From: a virus
Virus record (IMG/VR): IMGVR_UViG_3300032046_000226
Location: 1-23,358 of that record
Length of the DNA: 23,358 nt
Reading direction: 5' to 3' (one strand)
Shown: positions 1 to 6,816 of the stretch, piece after piece
Layout: every line of letters begins with the position of its first letter
Position numbering within the stretch: the stretch's first letter is position 1
Program-made: the position numbers and the translations under genes
Notes under the pieces: model-generated
Seen by the model: only the letters and a program-made list of their open reading frames with translations
Told to the model about the DNA's origin: nothing
The model's database searches: none

Positions 1-366
1 CGCAACTTGCAGATTCGTAGCGGCACTTGCAACGGTTGTCGCTGCTGCAGCAGCATACGTCGCGCGGGTGCCTAGATCGCTCGCGGCTGGCACTGCCTTG
101 ATAAGTGATATAACCCCCTCGGTCAGACAACGAACCTTCTTGCCTTCCGAGAGCGTGTTGTCAACAGTCTCAAGGGCGATACCAGCACAGGTGTCACCCT
201 GCGCCAGACTCGTCGCGCCATCACCGGCTAAGGCGTAGCCAGCGGTCGTCAGCCTGACGATATCGCCCTTCATGATCTTCTTTGCGGCCAACACCTCAAA
301 GGCGATGACCTTGCCACCCTTGATGAAAGGGTCGCGGGCTGTTCTGTGACTTGCATTGTAAGCCAT
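1..366 (-). CDS. Capsid decoration-like protein, 3' end beyond window
   Basis: The reading frame is open from an ATG at 366 to the window edge (122 codons, no stop), so the C-terminus is missing. The start follows GGGAGGTGG at good spacing. The protein is small, Ala/Gly/Val-rich and beta-rich in character, with segments KGDIVRLTTAGYAL, AGIALETVD and VRCLTEGVISLIK. These match the neighbouring protein at 383-838 (KGDIVRIIAAGTA, VGVAMETVVD, IKCWTSGVCSFIK), so the two are tandem paralogs. The size, composition and position after the protease/scaffold gene fit DUF2190-like head decoration proteins. That family name is inference. The major capsid gene probably lies just beyond the left edge. Confidence 0.6.
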   Translation of the reverse strand, partial: MAYNASHRTARDPFIKGGKVIAFEVLAAKKIMKGDIVRLTTAGYALAGDGATSLAQGDTCAGIALETVDNTLSEGKKVRCLTEGVISLIKAVPAASDLGTRATYAAAAATTVASAATNLQVA

Positions 367-382
367 TTTAGGCCACCTCCCT

Positions 383-838
383 CTAGGCTATTGCTACAGT
401 CAATCCCGGCTGGATTTTGACGAGGACGTTAGTAGTCGGTTTCTCGGGGTCGATGGCGACCACCGCGCCGATGATAAGGTTGCCGCCTGTGGTTGCACCG
501 ACAGCTACTAGAACGGTTTGCTGGTTGCCTGCCTCTGCATTGAACGCGAGGCAGCCAACGTCGGCCTGTATCGGTGTGTCCTTGATAAAGGAGCAGACGC
601 CGCTTGTCCAGCACTTGATCTTCATGGCACCGCCAACGTCTACTACCGTTTCCATCGCAACACCGACGAACATGTCTGCCGCTGCAGGTGTAGTTACCGA
701 GGTAGCTGTGCCTGCAGCGATGATTCTGACGATATCGCCCTTGTAGATCGTTGTCCCACTCAACATGGGATAGGCAACAATATCGCCATCCTCTTTTGCG
801 TAGAGTTCGGCGGGAACAGTCGAGGCTGCAACTGACAT
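383..838 (-). CDS. Capsid decoration-like protein, upstream paralog
   Basis: This 151-aa protein starts at an ATG preceded by GAGGAGGTGAGCTAG. It lies 5 nt after the protease/scaffold gene and 16 nt before its paralog. It has no membrane segment, few charges, and many Gly, Val, Thr and Ala residues, as in small beta-sandwich or beta-barrel capsid-surface proteins. Shared blocks with the next gene are KGDIVR (about residues 33-38), a V/AGxAxETV block (about 58-65) and a C-x(4)-V/G-S-x-IK block (about 75-87). DUF2190-like decoration or head-fibre function is inferred from size, composition and place in the head operon. A second copy may form a two-protein lattice or be a dispensable surface variant. 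Confidence 0.6.
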   Translation of the reverse strand: MSVAASTVPAELYAKEDGDIVAYPMLSGTTIYKGDIVRIIAAGTATSVTTPAAADMFVGVAMETVVDVGGAMKIKCWTSGVCSFIKDTPIQADVGCLAFNAEAGNQQTVLVAVGATTGGNLIIGAVVAIDPEKPTTNVLVKIQPGLTVAIA

Positions 839-843
839 CTAGC

Positions 844-1407
844 TCACCTCCTCGATTCCGCGAGGACCCGCTTCGCAATCGGCGAGTTGATGTCCGCACC
901 GATCTTACTAAAGACTTCAACTGTCTCGGGGGATGGCGCATTCTCGCTAGCATCCGCCCGCTGGTACTCCTTGAAGTCAATCACTTCCTTGTTCTTTTCA
1001 AGGAGTTCGAAGACGAGATCGCCCACGGATACAGTCCGTTTCGCGTCTCCCTCTCCGAATGTCACAAGTTGCTCCGCTGGGACAGGTCCTCCATGAAGCG
1101 GACGAAGCGACAACAGGGCGAACACGATCTCCCTCACGGCAGGAATGAACTTGCCGTCGTGGAACAACCGATCCGTGTCGCCTTTGGCGCGCTCTTCCTG
1201 CACGGCCTTCATCATGGCCTGCGCCTGAGCACCTGTCTGCCGGATCATCTCGTCCTGCTCACGCTTCATCTGCATGACGGCATTGTTGGCGTCCCGCACG
1301 GCTTGCACATCCGGGTTGAGCTTCCGGAACCGCTCGATTGCGGCCATCGCCTGCTCAAGAGTGATATCAGGCACTTCGGTGTTGATTGTCGTTTCTGCTG
1401 TTGGCAT
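844..1407 (-). CDS. Nested in-frame scaffold product (internal start)
   Basis: An ATG at 1407 (residue 248 of the full protein) is preceded by AGGAGGTGA at 1416-1424 with an 8-nt spacer, as good as the sites of the neighbouring genes. It would yield a 187-aa protein equal to the C-terminal part: MPTAETT, then a helical Gln/Arg/Glu segment (about residues 20-85) and an acidic tail. It begins just where the protease domain ends, so it would be a free scaffold as in Mu Z or lambda Nu3. The ribosome site and start codon are seen directly; use of the start is inferred. Confidence 0.55.
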   Translation of the reverse strand: MPTAETTINTEVPDITLEQAMAAIERFRKLNPDVQAVRDANNAVMQMKREQDEMIRQTGAQAQAMMKAVQEERAKGDTDRLFHDGKFIPAVREIVFALLSLRPLHGGPVPAEQLVTFGEGDAKRTVSVGDLVFELLEKNKEVIDFKEYQRADASENAPSPETVEVFSKIGADINSPIAKRVLAESRR

Positions 1408-2148
1408 TATGATTTTCACCTCCTGGGGTGTAAAGACTTCGCCGCCCTGCCAAGCCTCAAGCGGCATTGAAAAGCCGACGCAATCTTCAGCAAACACCCG
1501 CGCGTCGGCTATACGGGGTTCGCGGACAAGTGAAACCTCTGCGATTCCACTCTTGTCGCGCTTGATCGCCACGGACAGAGCCTTGGCTGTGTCTTTCACC
1601 AGGTCCCAGGCGGCATCTGTGAAATCAAGGTCGCAAAACAGTTCCTTTCCCTTCCGGAAGAGGCCCTTGGCTGTCGCCAGGGCTCCATCCAGTACGGTGC
1701 TCATGTGTTCGAGCTTGACCGGAATAGGGGGTCCCGATGCGTGAGCAGTTACCCACGTATCCATGTCCGCTTCGGTCACCTCGATATCCCTGTCGGGATA
1801 ACTGCCGGCCTCGAACAGTTTCGCACGCCGGGTTACGGCGAACACTGCAGTGTCGATGTTCATAATTACCTCCTCAGTCTTGATACCTGCCATAAACTGC
1901 GTCACCGCATCCAGAGCCGCCGCCTCATCCTCCGGCACGAAGTCCACGGACATTGCGACCCACCTGCCGTCACTGCGTTTTGTATACTTGTGGCGAACGG
2001 CGGCCCACGCTGTATCGAAAGCCTTCGATTCGTCGCCCTCATAGGTCTTGAGGGCTGCGTTGAACGCGGCGGCGAATATCTCAAGTGCGTGCGCCGGCAA
2101 GCCCTTGAACCGGCTGTCGGACTTGAGATCGGAAACGGTATAGGGCAT
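844..2148 (-). CDS. ChaB-domain, prohead protease and scaffold fusion
   Basis: 434 aa from the ATG at 2148. AGGAGG lies 7 nt upstream of it; an ATG at 2154 overlaps the previous stop but sits only 1 nt from the same site. Residues 1-62 resemble the ChaB domain (MPYTVSDLKS, LPAHALEIFAAAFNAA, AFDTAWAAVRHKY). Residues 96-230 look like a Mu gpI-type phage protease: KLEH with His148, and SLVREP with Ser207 are candidate catalytic positions. Residues 248-434 are charged, Gln/Glu-rich and coiled-coil-like, as expected of a scaffold. This protease-then-scaffold order, with an in-frame internal start, is known from Mu (I/Z) and lambda (C/Nu3). A ChaB domain at the front is unusual. Catalytic residues are assigned by eye only. 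Confidence 0.75.
   Translation of the reverse strand: MPYTVSDLKSDSRFKGLPAHALEIFAAAFNAALKTYEGDESKAFDTAWAAVRHKYTKRSDGRWVAMSVDFVPEDEAAALDAVTQFMAGIKTEEVIMNIDTAVFAVTRRAKLFEAGSYPDRDIEVTEADMDTWVTAHASGPPIPVKLEHMSTVLDGALATAKGLFRKGKELFCDLDFTDAAWDLVKDTAKALSVAIKRDKSGIAEVSLVREPRIADARVFAEDCVGFSMPLEAWQGGEVFTPQEVKIIMPTAETTINTEVPDITLEQAMAAIERFRKLNPDVQAVRDANNAVMQMKREQDEMIRQTGAQAQAMMKAVQEERAKGDTDRLFHDGKFIPAVREIVFALLSLRPLHGGPVPAEQLVTFGEGDAKRTVSVGDLVFELLEKNKEVIDFKEYQRADASENAPSPETVEVFSKIGADINSPIAKRVLAESRR
1861..1875 (-). promoter_or_regulatory. Internal ribosome binding site before the protease domain
   Basis: GAGGAGGT at 1868-1875 lies 4 nt ahead of an in-frame ATG at 1863 (residue 96). Initiation here would make a 339-aa protease-scaffold protein without the ChaB domain. 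The site encodes Glu-Glu-Val, so chance occurrence is possible. Confidence 0.4.
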
Positions 2149-2150
2149 AG

Positions 2151-2435
2151 TCATACCTCCTCTTCTGTAAAGCTGAACCCACACCCCGGCGTCAGGTCCG
2201 AGGGTTCTTCAGGCCATCGCTGGCATATCTCCGGCTTGTCCGGGCCGTGAAGATCACAGTCGCCGAGCGGGTTGAGGTGCGGGCAGGGAAACTTCAGAAC
2301 CGCCATATCAGTGCCGTGTATCTCGCAACCGCGGGCACGAAGCCAGTCAATGATGTCCGGTATGGAAAGATCGACCGCGAAGCCGATAATGCGGCAGCAA
2401 GCGCCACATCGCAGACAAGAGCCAACCCGTTTCAA
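2151..2435 (-). CDS. YkgJ-type cysteine-cluster protein
   Basis: 94 aa from a TTG at 2435 that overlaps the MuF stop (TTGA), ending in an ATGA overlap region with the next gene. The N-terminus has CLRCGACC (residues 8-15), followed by CPHL (about 50) and CDLH, CQRW and a terminal PGCGF. This Cys pattern is that of the YkgJ/UPF0153 family, predicted metal- or Fe-S-binding proteins of unknown activity. Members turn up inside phage head operons. Here it sits between minor head protein and protease, so a role in head assembly or in modifying a head protein is possible but not shown. The start is weakly supported: no clear ribosome site, so translation is probably coupled. Confidence 0.75.
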   Translation of the reverse strand: MKRVGSCLRCGACCRIIGFAVDLSIPDIIDWLRARGCEIHGTDMAVLKFPCPHLNPLGDCDLHGPDKPEICQRWPEEPSDLTPGCGFSFTEEEV

Positions 2436-3295
2436 GCCGCCATTCCAATCTGGGTCGCTACCCGCCGAGCCCCCTTGGTTCGCCAGTCCAATATCTCCAT
2501 CGAGGTAGTTCCGAATCCCGGCTGTGGCTTCGGACCGGCGGCAGGGTCGGTATACTCAATGCCCTCTTCCCAGGCGAAAATCGGCGCGAGAATGCACCTA
2601 CATGCGACATGTGCAGGCGGCAACCACCCACTGATCGCATTCTTGGGTATCCGTTTGCCGTCTCGATAGGCGCAGATTTCGCAGATGCGAGCATCATGGA
2701 TGCCCATGATCTCGTAGCCCACGATGTCGTCGCTGGAGTCGAACTCCTGCCAACGCGCCTGCTCGTAAATCTTCGCCGTCTCCGTCCGGGCAATCCGTTC
2801 GAGTCGATCACGCCCAAAGGCTGTAAATACGGATTCGAGTTCGCGCACGACCTCCCGGTCGGTCAAACCCTGCTCAATACTTCTGATGATCGTATCCTTG
2901 GCTCGTTGGAGAACAGCCGCCTGCTCCTCGCCCACTATCCGCAGTGAATAGCGGCGATACCAGTTCACACCTACTTCGGGAACGAATGGCTCAGCCTGGA
3001 ACCGTAGTCCCCTTCGGATGGCTTCGGCGAGTCGAAGTTCACTTCTGGCGACTACCGCGCCGTAGGCGTATGCCTGAGCCAATAGGCGAACCAGGGCATC
3101 GAGCAGGTTTTTGATCGGTTTCGTGCCTAGAATGAAGCTATCGGGCACTATCCCTTCTACCAACTGCAGTCGGATGAGCTCAGCCTGCCAGGATGAGGCT
3201 TTCTGCGCAGAGCCAAGGAATGCCGCTTCGATCTGAGCCAACCGCGTCAGCGTCGCTTCCGGTCGGAAGAGTTGAACGCGCTCTGCACTGGTCAT
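2432..3295 (-). CDS. MuF-type minor head / head morphogenesis protein
   Basis: 287 aa from the ATG at 3295, which overlaps the preceding stop as ATGA. The C-terminal half carries the MuF (SPP1 gp7 / Mu gp30) signature: RIARTET at about 167-173, DARICEIC with Cys205 and Cys208, DGK, and PPAHVACRC with His229, Cys232 and Cys234, a likely metal-binding set. The N-terminal half is helical. MuF proteins sit at the portal inside the procapsid and act in head assembly or DNA ejection. Gene order portal, unknown, MuF, protease fits. The open frame extends upstream to 3529 but that part lies inside the preceding gene in another frame and looks like shadow coding. Confidence 0.9.
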   Translation of the reverse strand: MTSAERVQLFRPEATLTRLAQIEAAFLGSAQKASSWQAELIRLQLVEGIVPDSFILGTKPIKNLLDALVRLLAQAYAYGAVVARSELRLAEAIRRGLRFQAEPFVPEVGVNWYRRYSLRIVGEEQAAVLQRAKDTIIRSIEQGLTDREVVRELESVFTAFGRDRLERIARTETAKIYEQARWQEFDSSDDIVGYEIMGIHDARICEICAYRDGKRIPKNAISGWLPPAHVACRCILAPIFAWEEGIEYTDPAAGPKPQPGFGTTSMEILDWRTKGARRVATQIGMAA

Positions 3296-4266
3296 CAGAG
3301 CATCGTAATTATGCGGTCGGGAAGCGCGTAGAAGTCCACGAGCTTGTTGTTTGTCAGGTTGCCGGATACGAAGGCACTGGGTCTGGTGAACATCGGGATA
3401 ACGAACCCCGCCGCCGTGAACGTATTGACCGGGGTAGACTCCATCTCGACCGTAAATGTCGGAGTCCCTAGTACCGTCTTGACCTGGGCGACCTCGCGTA
3501 TGCTCGTGTTGCCGTCCACGTTCTCCCACAGGAGCACATACTCACCACCTTTGAACTGGGCGGTGGCTGCCAGCGTAAATGTGGCCCCGTCCACACTCAC
3601 AATAGCCTGTTTGCCGACAACCCCATGTTTCCACTGGACCGCATCACTGGCCAGGGGCACGGCTATGTTCTTGGTCGTGGCGTCTTGCAGCACAAACGTC
3701 ATGGTCGGCGGACCACCCGGATCGGCCAGTGCCGCAACTGCCAAGACCGGGGCGGCTATGATCTTGGCAGTGTCAAGCACTCCATCGACAGCGGCATAGG
3801 TAGAGGCCCCAGCCATTCCCGTCAGCCGTCCGAATCTATGCATCCCCGCCGTAGTCGGTTGAGCATCGTCGGCGACCATCGTTCCCTTGGGGAAAACGAG
3901 GTGGCTGGCGACGCGCAACCCACTGGACTCAAAGGCAGCTTCGTTTGCCTCCCAAGCAATACGGTAGCCGACAGAGGCCAGATAGGCCGCCAGAACAGGG
4001 CTTGCGAGGTCGAGGTCAACTCGGAAGTAGTCATTGGGCAAGGTGATTGCGTTCTTGACAACGCTATCGCGAAACACTGCGGATGCTTCTATGGCATCAT
4101 CCGCGTTCGTCAGAGCCGTCACGTCCACCCGATGCTCAAAGGTCTCATCCTCGGCTGCATCGGCTATCGTGACGAGCCGAACACTTCCGTCAAGCGCCTC
4201 CTGGACGGCCTGCCGCTTTTTGGCTATGTTGTCGTAGTACTTACGGAGCTGGAGAGCTACTGCCAT
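3295..4266 (-). CDS. Unknown phage structural protein
   Basis: 323 aa. The ATG follows AAGGAGTG and the gene overlaps the end of the portal gene by 26 nt; its stop forms ATGA with MuF. I do not recognise the family. Residues 1-35 are helical and basic (LQLRKYYDNIAKKR). The rest is rich in Val, Thr, Ala and alternating hydrophobics, suggesting beta-sandwich domains, with one Pro/Gly turn (DPGGPPTMTF) near residue 183. Lying between portal and MuF in an operon of head genes, it is probably a virion or assembly protein. No transmembrane segment or signal peptide is evident. Confidence 0.75.
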   Translation of the reverse strand: MAVALQLRKYYDNIAKKRQAVQEALDGSVRLVTIADAAEDETFEHRVDVTALTNADDAIEASAVFRDSVVKNAITLPNDYFRVDLDLASPVLAAYLASVGYRIAWEANEAAFESSGLRVASHLVFPKGTMVADDAQPTTAGMHRFGRLTGMAGASTYAAVDGVLDTAKIIAAPVLAVAALADPGGPPTMTFVLQDATTKNIAVPLASDAVQWKHGVVGKQAIVSVDGATFTLAATAQFKGGEYVLLWENVDGNTSIREVAQVKTVLGTPTFTVEMESTPVNTFTAAGFVIPMFTRPSAFVSGNLTNNKLVDFYALPDRIITML

Positions 4267-5554
4267 TTTGTGACACTCCTTCTTTTCGTAGGGCAGTTGG
4301 AACTTGAGGCATTGCTTCGGGCACTTCCGGCAATTCCTCCCGGTTGGGCAAGCCCAGGTATTCGCGTATCCAAGATTCTCGCGGGTCTACTGCCTCACAG
4401 GTCACAAGGCGGAATATCGACTCGGAAAGTTCTCGGATATTCTTTTGGTCGAGCGGTAGGCTGAAGTTGGGATAGTAGTGCTCGGCAAAGTTGTAGTCAA
4501 TCAGTGGACGTATTAGGGTCTCGTCAACCCACTCCTCCGCCTTGCGCTGCATGCGCTTGATGACTATCTCCTGGACCTTCTCGTGGACTTCGCCGAGGGC
4601 AAACGAGCCGGTCCTCCTTCCCTCATCCGTCGTCAAGGTCTGGCCCAAGAGGCATTTGACCATCTGCTTATCGCAGTATCCGATCAGTCGCTCGAAACCG
4701 CTGGTTTCGCCGCTCCTTGCAGCCTCAAGCAGTTCAACCGTCACATCGTCCGGTAGGACAATCGCAGTCTCCTGCTGGATTTTGTCGAGTACATTCTTGA
4801 GTTCGTCCTGAGCGGCTTTCGGTAAGCCCCTCCGGTACGATCCTTTGGCGGTCGGCGCGCCGTACTTTTCCAGGAAGATCGCCCAGAACTGGAGCATCTT
4901 GTCCTTCATCCACCAGAACTTGTATGCCGCGCGCAGTTCTGAGACGCCTTCGGGCTTCCCATGCTCAGCATTCAGTCTTAGAACCGAGAATTTCTCTATC
5001 CCGCACTCGACCGGAATGCCGGAATCCATCAACATGAGTCGCTTCGGGTTGCCGTAGTCGTCGATGTCGAAGTAGAAGAGCCAAGGCGCTTTCGGCTTGA
5101 TCGCTTGATAAGAAACGAGTCCGGCGTAGGCGGGCTCATCAATGATCCGCCATACCTTCTCTGCTATCGCCGTGCCGTACCAGAGAGCGTCGGCCATGCA
5201 CTCCTCAATCACGTCGTCAAGAGAGCCCGGCATCTCATCAAAAGCATACTGAACAAAGGAAGCCTGCGCTGCTGCCGCTTCAAAGCCATCTTCACCCTCG
5301 GCAACTGAGGAATGGACTTTCCAGCCCCGCGAAAGCAAGCCGCCGATCAGGATGGTGGTGGCCATCTTGATCTCAGGGTCAAATCGCATCTTGCGGTAGA
5401 TAGAGGCCGCACCGCCCTTTGAGGTGAGCAGATCATCAGTGACGGCCGGCCAGTTGTAGAAGGAACTCTTGTACCGTGCTCCCTCTATCGCCGCCTCTTC
5501 GCCCATCGGCGCTTTTCGCGACAGGATGGATTGTATGGCTCGCGGAAGTCTCAA
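4241..5554 (-). CDS. Portal protein, Mu gp29 / DUF935 type
   Basis: 437 aa if translation starts at the TTG at 5554, which has GGGAGAG 5 nt upstream and gives the usual MRLPRAIQSI beginning. The open frame reaches 5638 and an ATG at residue 17 is another possible start. Family hallmarks: FAIFLEKYGAP-like block (WAIFLEKYGAPTAKGSY, about 224-240), VLPDDVTVELLEA, FERLIGYCDKQM and LLGQTLTTDEG. DUF935 portals form the dodecameric ring at the head vertex through which DNA enters and leaves, and bind terminase. A strong hairpin lies directly upstream of the ribosome site. Confidence 0.85.
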   Translation of the reverse strand: MRLPRAIQSILSRKAPMGEEAAIEGARYKSSFYNWPAVTDDLLTSKGGAASIYRKMRFDPEIKMATTILIGGLLSRGWKVHSSVAEGEDGFEAAAAQASFVQYAFDEMPGSLDDVIEECMADALWYGTAIAEKVWRIIDEPAYAGLVSYQAIKPKAPWLFYFDIDDYGNPKRLMLMDSGIPVECGIEKFSVLRLNAEHGKPEGVSELRAAYKFWWMKDKMLQFWAIFLEKYGAPTAKGSYRRGLPKAAQDELKNVLDKIQQETAIVLPDDVTVELLEAARSGETSGFERLIGYCDKQMVKCLLGQTLTTDEGRRTGSFALGEVHEKVQEIVIKRMQRKAEEWVDETLIRPLIDYNFAEHYYPNFSLPLDQKNIRELSESIFRLVTCEAVDPRESWIREYLGLPNREELPEVPEAMPQVPTALRKEGVSQNGSSSPAP

Positions 5555-5576
5555 GAGTTCTCTCCCGGTTGAATGC

Positions 5577-5611
5577 GAGAAGCCCTCCCGGTGTTCTCGG
5601 GAAGGCTTCTC
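5577..5611. repeat. Hairpin before the portal gene
   Basis: GAGAAGCC at 5577-5584 pairs with GGCTTCTC at 5604-5611. After one C/A mismatch, TCCCG (5586-5590) pairs with CGGGA (5598-5602) around a 7-nt loop. On the transcribed minus strand it ends about 15 nt before the portal ribosome site. There is no U-run, so it is not a simple terminator. An RNA processing or translation-control role is inference. Confidence 0.6.
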
Positions 5612-5624
5612 TGATCTAAGGATG

Positions 5625-5675
5625 CAACGGGTATTCAATGGACCCGTATCCGCAACGGGGCGATCATACCCGTTG
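5625..5675. repeat. Inverted repeat with nested stem, portal 5' region
   Basis: CAACGGGTAT (5625-5634) and ATACCCGTTG (5666-5675) are perfect 10-bp arms. Inside the 31-nt spacer CCCGT (5643-5647) pairs with ACGGG (5655-5659). With the hairpin at 5577-5611 this fills most of the 147-nt gap between the small gene at 5702-5899 and the portal gene. I see no other gene in the gap. Confidence 0.6.
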
Positions 5676-5701
5676 GGCAGTTCCTACTGGGCCTTGCGGC
5701 C

Positions 5702-5899
5702 CTATGGAATATCATTGATGCCGAATATCCGGCAGATAAGGTGGTCAGTAATCCTTCTGATGAACCGGACTTCTGGTAGTGCGGCGATATTCCTAATGAG
5801 TTCCCGGCCAGCCGCACTGAGTCGATCTTTGTCGTGCATGAGGCTGCCCGGTATTGACTCATACCCGGTCGGCTCGTTCTTGAGCGGTTCTGTCTTCAC
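5702..5899 (-). CDS. Small hypothetical protein (65 aa)
   Basis: Starts at a GTG (5899) that overlaps the previous stop as GTGA, with GAGGTGA 6 nt upstream, and is therefore probably translationally coupled. The protein is charged (MKTEPLKNEP, MHDKDRLSAAGRELIRN) and helix-prone with a hydrophobic C-terminal part. No family recognised. Another frame is open over 5635-5862 but lacks a ribosome site and has the look of shadow coding. Position just before the portal and after terminase suggests a packaging-region accessory gene. Confidence 0.6.
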   Translation of the reverse strand: MKTEPLKNEPTGYESIPGSLMHDKDRLSAAGRELIRNIAALPEVRFIRRITDHLICRIFGINDIP

Positions 5900-6096
5900 G
5901 GTTTCACCTCGGCGGCGGGGGTGCCCACGGGCTCGGCCCGGTCTGGAAACAAGCCACGTAGTTTTCTCTCTGCGTTGAGCAAAACCACAGCATCAACAAA
6001 GCAATCCAGGCACATGCCAGCTCCAGTTGCATGTTCGCACTTCTTTCGCCGCGACGTGTAGCGCATGGCAAGATCAAAAACCAGGTCCTCGCTCAT
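5896..6096 (-). CDS. Small Cys-containing hypothetical protein (66 aa)
   Basis: ATG at 6096 overlaps the upstream stop (ATGA) with GAGGTGA close upstream. Middle part CEHATGAGMCLDCF has a C-x(8)-C-x(2)-C arrangement that could bind a metal. It ends in PAAEVKP, whose codons carry the ribosome site of the next gene. The C-terminal pattern recurs in the next two upstream genes, so the ends of these three ORFs appear copied or under the same constraint. Function unknown. Confidence 0.65.
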   Translation of the reverse strand: MSEDLVFDLAMRYTSRRKKCEHATGAGMCLDCFVDAVVLLNAERKLRGLFPDRAEPVGTPAAEVKP

Positions 6097-6316
6097 GGCC
6101 TCACCTCGGCGGCAGGCAGTCTGCGCCCAATGGCTTGAACGAGTTCCTGCACCTGCTGTGGAGTCAACTCAGTCGCCGCCTCCGGGTAGGACTCTTCGCC
6201 CGCTTCTCCATCCTCGTATGTGACCGCGATTCTCAGCCCATCGCCGTAGCGGGTGATGGTTAAATCGTCTGTCTGGTAGATTACCTCATCCTCACTCACG
6301 GCGTCACCTCGGCGGC
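5904..6316 (-). repeat. Three copies of a stop-start junction cassette
   Basis: The minus-strand sequence GCCGCCGAGGTGA occurs at 5904-5916, 6101-6113 and 6304-6316. Each copy encodes Ala-Ala-Glu-Val just before a TGA stop, supplies the ribosome site GAGGTGA, and leads into a start codon overlapping that stop (GTGA, ATGA, GTGA). The copies are 197 and 203 nt apart. Confidence 0.75.
6093..6299 (-). CDS. Small acidic hypothetical protein (68 aa)
   Basis: The GTG at 6299 overlaps the upstream stop as GTGA and has GAGGTGA ahead of it; this start is preferred over the longer open frame reaching 6368, which lies inside the upstream gene. Sequence begins MSEDEVIYQTDDLTITRYGDG and contains LTPQQVQELVQAIGRRL, predicted helix. 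It looks like a short two-strand plus helix fold. Ends in PAAEVRP. No family recognised. Confidence 0.6.
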   Translation of the reverse strand: MSEDEVIYQTDDLTITRYGDGLRIAVTYEDGEAGEESYPEAATELTPQQVQELVQAIGRRLPAAEVRP

Positions 6317-6727
6317 GGACTCGGGTTGCGGCAGGGTCTTGAGTCGCTCCCTCAGTTGTCGAACCCACTCTGGACCTTTCTTTCCTGTGCGCTCATAGAA
6401 CTTGAATGCTTCACGCACTGCAGGGTCCTCTATTCCGTAGTCATTGAGCAGTACGTCCACAGGGTCGGGCGGAAGCGGCACTACTTGACTCCAGTGACCA
6501 CGGCGATTCGGGCGAGCGCGTCGGATTTGCATCGATTCCTTTACCAGGCGCACTTCCCAAACGCTCCCGCACTCGCATTCCACGAGATAGAACCTCTGGA
6601 GGATGTCAAGCCTGTAGCGACTCTGCTTGGGCCATACCGTCCATTCGATCACAGCCCCACAGTCGGGGCAGGTCCACGTCATGATGCAGTGGGTTTCAAG
6701 ACGAACCCCAACCTCAATGGACATCAT
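6296..6727 (-). CDS. Zinc-ribbon hypothetical protein
   Basis: 143 aa; tandem ATG codons at 6727/6724 follow GGAGGTG. Residues 19-54 form a zinc ribbon: CPDCG, then about 28 residues later CECG. The C-terminal half is charged and helical (DPAVREAFKFYERTGKKG, WVRQLRERLKTL) and ends in AAEVTP at the first junction cassette. It is the first gene after the large terminase and follows a 51-nt structured gap. A DNA- or protein-binding role is plausible from the ribbon alone. Confidence 0.65.
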   Translation of the reverse strand: MMSIEVGVRLETHCIMTWTCPDCGAVIEWTVWPKQSRYRLDILQRFYLVECECGSVWEVRLVKESMQIRRARPNRRGHWSQVVPLPPDPVDVLLNDYGIEDPAVREAFKFYERTGKKGPEWVRQLRERLKTLPQPESAAEVTP

Positions 6728-6762
6728 CTCTCAACACCTCCGAACGTATTGTCCGATAGGGG

Positions 6763-6813
6763 GGCAGGCAGGCGGCTCGGATAACCGCCGGGGCTGCAGA
6801 CCCCTTGCCTGCC
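6763..6813 (-). other. Three-way-junction RNA candidate after terminase
   Basis: In the 89-nt gap after the terminase stop, 51 nt can fold almost completely. Outer stem: GGCAGGCA (6763-6770) with TGCCTGCC (6806-6813). Inner stems: GGCGG (6771-6775) with CCGCC (6785-6789), and GGGG (6790-6793) with CCCC (6801-6804). Only one base at the junction is unpaired. No U-run follows on the minus strand. The inner GGCGG/CCGCC stem resembles the leader hairpins of the rightward operon. Pairing is read from the sequence; function is unknown. Confidence 0.55.
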
Positions 6814-6816
6814 ACA

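Noticed and set aside
2432-3529. Longer MuF protein starting at 3529
   Set aside because: The extension lies inside the preceding gene in another frame, is His/Arg/Gln-rich, and the ATGA-coupled start at 3295 is better.
5577-5611. Intrinsic terminator before the portal gene
   Set aside because: Good stem, but no U-run on either strand and it lies within an operon right before a ribosome site.
383-6784. Long plus-strand frames opposite the head genes
   Set aside because: They mirror the codon pattern of recognisable minus-strand genes and have no ribosome sites or family features.
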